Below, in pieces: positions 1 to 3,630 of a DNA stretch of 5,243 nt. Within the stretch, counting starts at the first letter, position 1, and each line of letters opens with the position of its first letter. The position numbers and the translations under genes were made by a program. The notes beneath the pieces are model-generated. The model saw only the letters and a list, made by a program, of their open reading frames with translations, did not search any database and was not told where the DNA came from. The stretch is from assembly GCA_035438585.1 (NCBI GenBank), contig DAORIO010000032.1:1-5243 (forward strand), written 5' to 3'. The stretch is from DAORIO01 sp035438585 (GTDB taxonomy: Bacteria; Patescibacteriota; Minisyncoccia; Phycocordibacterales; UBA9973).

Positions 1-1
1 A

Positions 2-277
2 AATATGGAAAATACAGGTTTTTTGCCAATTGAAAGAGCTTGGATAGATAAAGTGGTTTCAAAGGGGTTTGTCGATGTTTGGAGGGCGTTTTTTCCAGAC
101 AAAAAAGATATGTATACATATTGGGATCAAAAAACTCGCGCACGAGATAGAAATGTTGGCTGGAGGATTGACTACTTTTTTGCTAGCCCAAAGATATATA
201 AAAAGATAAAGCAGGTAGATATTTATAGCAACGTCTTCGGGTCAGACCATTGCCCGATTGGAATCAAGATTGATTGA
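2..277 (+). CDS. xth: Exodeoxyribonuclease III / AP endonuclease family, C-terminal fragment
   Basis: This is the last 91 codons of an exonuclease III family enzyme; the family is usually about 250-270 residues, so most of the gene lies before the window. These Mg-dependent enzymes cut DNA 5' to abasic sites and remove blocked 3' ends in base excision repair. Visible motifs are G-F-L-P-I-E-R-A-W-I-D (the usual helix before the last strands), N-V-G-W-R-I-D-Y-F-F-A-S with the conserved Asp, and G-S-D-H-C-P-I at the C-terminus, whose Asp-His pair is catalytic. The ATG at 5-7 is internal, because the codon before it (aat, 2-4) continues the open frame and homology starts upstream. The S-D-H-C-P form resembles ExoA-type rather than E. 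coli-type enzymes. The frame stops at TGA right after the family's normal end, so the 3' end is intact. Confidence 0.93.
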   Translation, partial: NMENTGFLPIERAWIDKVVSKGFVDVWRAFFPDKKDMYTYWDQKTRARDRNVGWRIDYFFASPKIYKKIKQVDIYSNVFGSDHCPIGIKID

Positions 278-338
278 AAGTAATTTTTTTGTTATCATCT
301 GGTCTGAGATTCAACTTTTGTGTGCTTTTATTACGGGG

Positions 339-369
339 GGCGTAATTCGTAAGAGTTACGCCTTTTTTT
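339..369 (+). terminator. Intrinsic terminator downstream of xth
   Basis: A 7-bp stem GGCGTAA (339-345) / TTACGCC (356-362) encloses a 10-nt loop and is followed by seven T residues (363-369). It lies about 60 nt after the xth stop codon and is the first terminator met by that transcript. Confidence 0.85.
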
Positions 370-384
370 GTTCCTTAAGAATAC

Positions 385-412
385 TTGACAAATCACCCTA
401 TTGATATATAAT
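385..412 (+). promoter_or_regulatory. Sigma70-type promoter for the 44-residue micro-protein
   Basis: TTGACA (385-390) and TATAAT (407-412) both match the consensus exactly, with a 16-bp spacer. The predicted start of transcription is near 419, giving a leader of about 25 nt before the ATG at 444. No Shine-Dalgarno sequence is visible in that leader. Confidence 0.85.
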
Positions 413-443
413 ATATTTAGGCAAATCATTTAAAATTATATCT

Positions 444-578
444 ATGGACGATAGTATAAAAATAATATTAGCGGGGCTTTTTTTAATAGGCACTGCTACT
501 GGTCTCTATTTAAGAAGGGTTAAGAATCCGCCCAATCACTTAAGGGGCGGAGAAAGTATGTCATTCACTGATGACTAA
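444..578 (+). CDS. Small single-span membrane protein, 44 residues, unknown function
   Basis: I do not recognise this protein. It begins M-D-D-S-I-K, followed by one hydrophobic stretch of about 17 residues (positions 7-23, I-I-L-A-G-L-F-L-I-G-T-A-T-G-L-Y-L). Then come R-R-V-K and a short polar tail rich in Pro, Asn and Gly that ends in T-D-D. The acidic N-terminus and the basic residues after the span suggest a single membrane anchor with a short cytoplasmic tail. It is supported as a gene by an exact consensus promoter 30 bp upstream and a strong terminator 20 bp downstream, which leave it as the only open frame in the unit. There is no Shine-Dalgarno sequence. The alternative is that this unit makes a small RNA and the frame is incidental, but the hydrophobic pattern argues for coding. 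Confidence 0.6.
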   Translation: MDDSIKIILAGLFLIGTATGLYLRRVKNPPNHLRGGESMSFTDD

Positions 579-597
579 GTAATTCCGGCCTTCGCAT

Positions 598-625
598 AAA
601 CCGTTCCATTTGGGACGGTTTTTTT
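598..625 (+). terminator. Intrinsic terminator after the 44-residue gene
   Basis: A 10-bp stem (598-607 with 612-621, one T-G pair) has the tetraloop ATTT (608-611) and runs into a T tract (619-625). It closes the short unit that starts near 419 and lies just before msrA. Confidence 0.9.
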
Positions 626-632
626 GTATTTT

Positions 633-641
633 TGATACAAT
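633..641 (+). promoter_or_regulatory. Extended -10 promoter directly upstream of msrA
   Basis: TGATACAAT is an extended -10 element: TGn followed by TACAAT at 636-641. No good -35 is seen, as expected for this class. The predicted transcription start falls at about 648, the A of the msrA start codon, so the mRNA would be leaderless or nearly so. The site sits between the preceding terminator and msrA. Confidence 0.55.
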
Positions 642-647
642 CAATGG

Positions 648-1154
648 ATGAAAACTATTGTTTTGGGAGGAGGTTGTTTTTGGTGCCTTGATGCTATTTA
701 TAAAAAAGTTGAAGGTGTAAAAAATATAGAAAGTGGTTATGCTGGTGGTCATACAGATTCCCCTACTTATGATGAGGTCTCTTTCGGGCAGACTGGCCAC
801 GCTGAAGTTGTTCGACTTACATTTGATGAAAATATAATTGATTTGAAAAATATTTTACGAATTTTTTTCGAAGTTCACGATCCAACAACAATGAATGCTC
901 AAGGTGCTGATATTGGGACTCAATACAGATCGGTAGTTTATTATTCAAATCCCGAAGATGAAAATATAATAAATTCAGCAATAGAAGAAGCGCAAAATAA
1001 TTTTAAAAATAAAATTGTTACAGAAGTTTCCCCTCTTCCAGCTTTTTATTTGGCCGAAGATTATCATCAGGATTATTATGCTAAAAATCCAAATCAACCA
1101 TATTGTGTAGCCGTGATATCTCCTAAGTTAGAAAAATTTATAAAACACAAATAA
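648..1154 (+). CDS. msrA: Peptide-methionine (S)-S-oxide reductase MsrA
   Basis: MsrA reduces the S epimer of methionine sulfoxide, free or in proteins, back to methionine, with electrons normally supplied by thioredoxin. The 168-residue length is normal for the short cytoplasmic form. The catalytic motif G-C-F-W-C places the nucleophile at Cys10, and Cys13 completes the motif. G-Y-A-G-G (30-34), G-H-A-E (50-53, with the conserved Glu53), F-F-E-V-H-D-P-T (73-80) and G-T-Q-Y-R-S (90-95) are all present. Near the C-terminus Y-H-Q-D-Y-Y (139-144) precedes Cys153, the likely resolving cysteine. There is no MsrB domain or signal peptide. The ATG at 648 is chosen because the motif spacing fits; the overlapping ATG at 644 is out of frame. 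No Shine-Dalgarno sequence is seen. No plus-strand terminator follows, since the hairpin after the stop has its T tract on the other strand. Confidence 0.97.
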   Translation: MKTIVLGGGCFWCLDAIYKKVEGVKNIESGYAGGHTDSPTYDEVSFGQTGHAEVVRLTFDENIIDLKNILRIFFEVHDPTTMNAQGADIGTQYRSVVYYSNPEDENIINSAIEEAQNNFKNKIVTEVSPLPAFYLAEDYHQDYYAKNPNQPYCVAVISPKLEKFIKHK

Positions 1155-1179
1155 AAAAACCCCCGCGCGTGCAGGGGTT
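1155..1179 (-). terminator. Intrinsic terminator on the minus strand, abutting the msrA stop codon
   Basis: On the minus strand AACCCC (1179-1174) pairs with GGGGTT (1163-1158), and an inner GC/GC helix sits in the loop. A run of T residues (plus-strand A, 1153-1159) follows and overlaps the msrA stop codon. Plus-strand transcripts get no T tract here, so it serves the minus-strand RNA starting near 1285 and any readthrough from the gene at 1329-2285. Confidence 0.8.
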
Positions 1180-1285
1180 CGGAGTCACTTCATTTTCCAG
1201 AAGTCCTGAAAGAACCTAAAAACCTTAAATATGAATGGATTCTTCTGGTAGTGAAGATGGGGGGTAAAGTTCTGTAACTCTCCTG
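1155..1285 (-). ncRNA. Candidate structured small noncoding RNA, about 130 nt
   Basis: A near-consensus promoter ends just upstream and a strong terminator closes the unit, yet the roughly 130 nt between contain no plausible reading frame: the only ATG is followed after one codon by TGA. The RNA can fold compactly. Positions 1274-1279 pair with 1183-1188 (AGUUAC/GUGACU), bringing the 5' end next to the terminator. Positions 1252-1256 pair with 1188-1192 (CUUCA/UGAAG, sharing base 1188 with the first helix), and 1242-1248 pair with 1197-1203 (CCAGAAG/CUUCUGG, 7 bp, perfect). An unpaired ACCCCCC tract (plus 1259-1265) lies between the outer helices. I do not recognise a known family: no tmRNA, RNase P or SRP signature is present. 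A trans-acting regulator is possible but inferred. Confidence 0.55.
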
Positions 1286-1291
1286 TTAGAT

Positions 1292-1320
1292 AGTATATTA
1301 ATAAACTTTAAGTTTGTCAA
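1292..1320 (-). promoter_or_regulatory. Sigma70-type promoter for the candidate small RNA
   Basis: On the minus strand TTGACA (1320-1315) is followed after exactly 17 bp by TATACT (1297-1292), one mismatch from the consensus in total. Transcription would begin near 1285. It begins 8 bp past the stop codon of the upstream minus-strand gene, with no terminator between them. Confidence 0.85.
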
Positions 1321-1328
1321 GTTATATT

Positions 1329-2285
1329 TTATATACTCGTTAAAATACTGCGTATCTGTTCTTCTGAAAGTATATTTTTGAAAATATTTTCTAGTGCTTT
1401 AGTTTTTACAAACTTGTTTAATTCTCCCCATGGTCCAGATATTGGTTTGCCTTTTTTCTCCCACTCCACAAGAGCTGTGTGAACAATTTCTCTATCAATT
1501 GCAATATATAAAATATCGTCAACGTCTAGTTCCAGCTCTTTTGCTTTTTCTATCTGTCTTTTTTTGTGCTCTTCTTTGTTTGAATTTGTGGTGAATTGAA
1601 TACCAAAACTCTTTTCGTCAAACTCTTTAGAATTTTTTTCTTCAATACCAATATTTTTTCTTTTCTTCTTTGTTGTAATTATAAAATCAATTTTTTCCTC
1701 AACGTCTTGGCGGGCATTTGATGGACGAATTTCAAGTCTTAAATCTGGGCGATCAATTGAAATCATTTCAATCGCACCTATCATCATTTTTTCTGCCACA
1801 ACACCCTCTTGTTCGCTGCCTTCAGTTTCCCTTTTATGAATTGCGTCGTAGGCTTCCTTTTTTCCACTGCTTCTAGTTTCTGATTCAGAAAGTTTTTTTG
1901 CTAATTCAGAATTTAATTTTGTAGTAAAACTGTCTCTTCTTAAAAATAGTGAATATTTTTTTCTAAGTTGTTTTAAGGCACCTGCTTCTTTGTCATTTTC
2001 AGTGGGTAGTTTTATTTTTGCGCCAAAGTGTCTGCTGGCGACAAGTTCGCCTATTGAAGTTTCTGTTAAGCCAATAGTAAATTTATTTGCACGTTTGTCA
2101 TATGAAACTTCTTTGCCAGAGTTTGTTTCAACCACTTCTTCCTTGGTTTTATTTTCTATTTCTTTTATTTTTTCTTCTCCGATTAAATTCTTTTCCCTAT
2201 CGTCTAAAAATTCATTAAGCTCACCTTCGTAATCAAAATCCGGAGTCTTTTCTATTTTTGGTAATTCTTGTATTCCTTCGTACAT
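1329..2285 (-). CDS. Hypothetical protein with possible PD-(D/E)xK nuclease-like core
   Basis: I do not recognise this 318-residue protein as a named family. Residues 1-60 are highly charged and acidic, probably disordered or coiled; no signal peptide or membrane span is seen. The region 160-235 has the order expected of a PD-(D/E)xK nuclease: Glu165 in a helix (V-V-A-E-K-M-M), Asp200 in K-I-D-F-I-I, then E215-x-K217 in I-G-I-E-E-K, and Gln230 in G-I-Q-F-T-T. Spacing and flanking hydrophobic strands fit a metal-dependent core, but the assignment rests on pattern alone. The ATG at 2285 is preceded by TATACT 6 bp away and no Shine-Dalgarno sequence, consistent with a leaderless message. No methyltransferase, helicase or toxin partner lies beside it, so a role in restriction or repair cannot be inferred. 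It probably terminates at 1155-1179. Confidence 0.72.
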   Translation of the reverse strand: MYEGIQELPKIEKTPDFDYEGELNEFLDDREKNLIGEEKIKEIENKTKEEVVETNSGKEVSYDKRANKFTIGLTETSIGELVASRHFGAKIKLPTENDKEAGALKQLRKKYSLFLRRDSFTTKLNSELAKKLSESETRSSGKKEAYDAIHKRETEGSEQEGVVAEKMMIGAIEMISIDRPDLRLEIRPSNARQDVEEKIDFIITTKKKRKNIGIEEKNSKEFDEKSFGIQFTTNSNKEEHKKRQIEKAKELELDVDDILYIAIDREIVHTALVEWEKKGKPISGPWGELNKFVKTKALENIFKNILSEEQIRSILTSI

Positions 2286-2291
2286 TTTATA

Positions 2292-2297
2292 AGTATA
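2292..2297 (-). promoter_or_regulatory. Possible -10 element upstream of the 318-residue gene
   Basis: TATACT on the minus strand ends 6 bp before the ATG, so transcription would begin at the start codon itself. No convincing -35 hexamer is found at 16-18 bp, so this is a tentative call. Confidence 0.35.
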
Positions 2298-2377
2298 TAT
2301 TAGTTTATAAAAAATATGATAAAATTTAAAAGAATTTCAACAAAATATATAAAGATTATCCCTCCGGATACTTTTCT

Positions 2378-2416
2378 CGCTCGGACAGACATGCAGCCCT
2401 GTCCGAGCGCTTTTCT
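2378..2416 (+). terminator. Strong orphan hairpin, likely plus-strand terminator
   Basis: An 11-bp perfect GC-rich stem (2378-2388 with 2399-2409) has a 10-nt loop and is followed by the short T-rich stretch CTTTTCT. No plus-strand gene precedes it: the only upstream gene runs away on the minus strand. It may end a very short RNA or insulate the promoter that begins 3 bp later. Confidence 0.6.
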
Positions 2417-2418
2417 AT

Positions 2419-2447
2419 TTGACATTAATGTAAATATGGTCTATAAT
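2419..2447 (+). promoter_or_regulatory. Perfect consensus promoter for the 25-residue micro-protein
   Basis: TTGACA (2419-2424), a 17-bp spacer and TATAAT (2442-2447) match the sigma70 consensus at all twelve positions. Transcription would begin near 2454, leaving a leader of about 22 nt without a Shine-Dalgarno sequence before the ATG at 2476. Confidence 0.9.
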
Positions 2448-2475
2448 TACATAGAACAAGTTAAATACATTTAAT

Positions 2476-2553
2476 ATGAAAAAGATTAATTATTCAGAAG
2501 TTGCGATGGCTATACTGGTTGTTGCATTGTACGTGTTTAAACGTATATTCTGA
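2476..2553 (+). CDS. 25-residue hydrophobic micro-protein
   Basis: I do not recognise this peptide. It starts M-K-K-I-N-Y-S-E, then has a hydrophobic segment of about 14 residues (V9 to F21, with A-I-L-V-V-A-L-Y-V) and ends K-R-I-F. This is a short membrane-inserting helix with basic residues on both sides. The case for a gene rests on context: a perfect consensus promoter 29 bp upstream, a strong terminator 25 bp downstream, and no other frame in the unit. Its size and shape resemble both small membrane-protein regulators and type I toxins such as the Ibs or TisB peptides. No clear antisense promoter was seen within the gene to support a toxin-antitoxin pair. A noncoding transcript is the alternative. 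Confidence 0.5.
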   Translation: MKKINYSEVAMAILVVALYVFKRIF

Positions 2554-2577
2554 AAAATAAACTTTTTCATAAACCCT

Positions 2578-2606
2578 AAGCCCGTCTGCAAAGGACGGGT
2601 TTTTTT
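2578..2606 (+). terminator. Intrinsic terminator after the 25-residue gene
   Basis: CCCGTC (2581-2586) pairs with GACGGG (2594-2599), extended by a G-T and two A-T pairs. The loop has 7 nt and seven T residues follow (2600-2606). Confidence 0.92.
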
Positions 2607-2608
2607 AT

Positions 2609-2637
2609 TTGACATATATATTTAGAAAGAATAAGGT
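2609..2637 (+). promoter_or_regulatory. Probable promoter of the 95-residue gene (clear -35, weak -10)
   Basis: TTGACA (2609-2614) is exact and lies two bases after the preceding terminator's T tract. At the expected distance only TAAGGT (2632-2637, 3 of 6 matches) is found. The start of transcription is therefore uncertain; a -10 at an unusual distance, such as TGTTAAAAA near 2637-2645, is an alternative. Confidence 0.5.
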
Positions 2638-2654
2638 GTTAAAAAATTAAAAAA

Positions 2655-2942
2655 ATGGAAGAATCAAATATTAATATCCAAAAAAAGCGCTTGGAACAAT
2701 TTTTGTTGGATCTTGAATTTACTTACAAGCAACTACAAAAATCCCACCCTCAAGGTAAGAAGGATAAAGCATTGCTGGAATGCAGAGTGTTGTTAGAGGA
2801 AGCAAAAAGAATTCAAAGAGAAAATAATACATCGCAATTTAGTACTGATTCGGCGCCATTTGATACAAAGACGACTTCCTCAGGTTTGATTGGACATCTT
2901 CAGATAAGATTTAAGAAGAATGTATTGAAAATCAAGAGATAG
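2655..2942 (+). CDS. Hypothetical 95-residue charged, helix-rich protein
   Basis: I do not recognise this protein. Residues 8-56 are a continuous run of charged and aliphatic residues with heptad-like spacing (Q-K-K-R-L-E-Q-F-L-L-D-L-E-F, then L-L-E-C-R-V-L-L-E-E-A-K-R-I), which predicts an amphipathic helix pair or coiled coil. Residues 57-75 are Ser/Thr-rich and probably flexible. The C-terminus is basic (R-F-K-K-N-V-L-K-I-K-R), which could contact nucleic acid or membrane. It has a single cysteine, no signal peptide and no membrane span. An in-frame TAA at 2640-2642 fixes the ATG at 2655 as the first start. A weak AAGGTG lies 16 nt upstream, too far for a normal ribosome binding site. The gene is flanked by its own -35 element and terminator. 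Confidence 0.72.
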   Translation: MEESNINIQKKRLEQFLLDLEFTYKQLQKSHPQGKKDKALLECRVLLEEAKRIQRENNTSQFSTDSAPFDTKTTSSGLIGHLQIRFKKNVLKIKR

Positions 2943-2968
2943 AAAAACACCTCAGAAGAGGTGTTTTT
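2943..2968 (+). terminator. Intrinsic terminator after the 95-residue gene
   Basis: An 11-bp perfect stem (2943-2953 with 2958-2968) closes on the tetraloop AGAA. The A-tract/T-tract arms make it potentially active in both directions. It begins at the base after the stop codon. Confidence 0.9.
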
Positions 2969-2971
2969 AAT

Positions 2972-3000
2972 TTGACAGAATGTATATTTGGTGATATAAT
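2972..3000 (+). promoter_or_regulatory. Perfect consensus promoter with extended -10 for the membrane protein
   Basis: TTGACA (2972-2977), a 17-bp spacer and TATAAT (2995-3000) match at all twelve positions, and TGA just before the -10 adds the extended -10 motif. Transcription would begin near 3007. The leader is about 18 nt and has no Shine-Dalgarno sequence. The -35 lies 3 bp after the preceding terminator. Confidence 0.92.
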
Positions 3001-3024
3001 TATATAGAACTTAAATCTTGATAA

Positions 3025-3600
3025 ATGCTCGCACTTCAGATTATCTCCGCACTTTTACTTCTTCTTAATAAATATTACGTTCGCAAAAAGAAAACAATTG
3101 GCTGGTCTTTAGGAATTTGGGGCACTGTATCAATTACGATTTATTTTTATCTTCAAATGGTTTTACAAAATAAAGGAAACCTTTGGATAATGATCGTGTA
3201 CGACATTGCTCTAATTTGTCTGATGATATACGGATACCTCCTCTCCTCTTCAAAAAACAATAAATTATCTAATTTATTGAGGAAGTGGAATGTGGTTTTC
3301 AAGTTTGTTGTTTCTTTTGTAACAATTGTGGTTTGTGTGTTTCTGCTAATTCAAGCGGTAAGTGCTAACCTTATTGTTATTCAGTTTCTCTCTGCTATTG
3401 GTGGTTTGGTGGGTACATTACTTCTTGCTTTTAATACCAAATCTACTAATAAAATTGGTTGGGTAGTATATTTTTTCACACACCTAATAGTTGTATATCT
3501 AATGATAGAAACTGATTCAGTCTTTATTGCAATTTGCCAAGTTTTCTCAGCATGGGTTGCAGTATTAGGATTTCGCGACGAATTGAAGAAAAGTATTTAA
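3025..3600 (+). CDS. Seven-span membrane protein, PnuC/SWEET-like layout
   Basis: This 191-residue integral membrane protein has seven predicted spans at about 2-14, 25-47, 53-73, 90-112, 116-136, 144-161 and 165-183. The two ends look like copies of one three-helix unit. Span 1, a charged loop and I-G-W (25-27) correspond to span 5, a charged loop and K-I-G-W (143-146), each followed by an aromatic-rich helix and a closing helix (Y-D-I-A-L-I-C-L-M-I-Y-G and Q-V-F-S-A-W-V-A-V-L-G-F). A 3+1+3 arrangement with internal duplication is the architecture of the PnuC nicotinamide riboside/mononucleotide transporters and SWEET sugar carriers. I therefore infer a small-molecule facilitator, possibly for an NAD precursor, but see no signature that fixes the substrate. 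It is monocistronic, so context does not help. Confidence 0.8.
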   Translation: MLALQIISALLLLLNKYYVRKKKTIGWSLGIWGTVSITIYFYLQMVLQNKGNLWIMIVYDIALICLMIYGYLLSSSKNNKLSNLLRKWNVVFKFVVSFVTIVVCVFLLIQAVSANLIVIQFLSAIGGLVGTLLLAFNTKSTNKIGWVVYFFTHLIVVYLMIETDSVFIAICQVFSAWVAVLGFRDELKKSI

Positions 3601-3630
3601 AGAGCGACCCTAACTGGCCGCTCTTTTTTT
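3601..3630 (+). terminator. Intrinsic terminator between the membrane protein gene and convergent cca
   Basis: AGAGCG (3601-3606) pairs with CGCTCT (3619-3624). After an A-C mismatch, CC/GG continues the stem. Seven T residues (3624-3630) follow and overlap the cca stop codon read from the other strand. In the minus direction only TTT follows the stem, so termination of cca here would be weak. Confidence 0.88.

Noticed and set aside
275..277. Recoded TGA (Gly) genetic code
   Set aside because: The TGA falls right after the normal C-terminal motif of the exonuclease III family and is used as a stop again at 2551-2553.
270..298. Possible promoter TTGATT-N17-TATCAT at the end of xth, giving a short RNA ended at 369
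   Set aside because: Only 4 of 6 and 5 of 6 matches, and no structure beyond the terminator itself.
561..800. Minus-strand open frame of 79 codons across the msrA start
   Set aside because: It lies opposite the well-supported msrA 5' end and a terminator hairpin, with low-complexity composition and no homology features.
1155..1285. Identification of the candidate small RNA as 6S RNA
   Set aside because: The ends pair as in 6S RNA, but it is short and the bubble is strongly one-sided, so the family cannot be claimed.
2093..2108. Further parS-like sequence (TTTGTCATATGAAACT) in the 318-residue gene
   Set aside because: It matches only 11 of 16 positions and the left arm is broken; this is within chance in AT-rich DNA.
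1990..2232. Plus-strand open frame of 80 codons inside the 318-residue gene
   Set aside because: Its Ser/Phe-rich composition is the typical complement of a Glu/Lys-rich coding strand.
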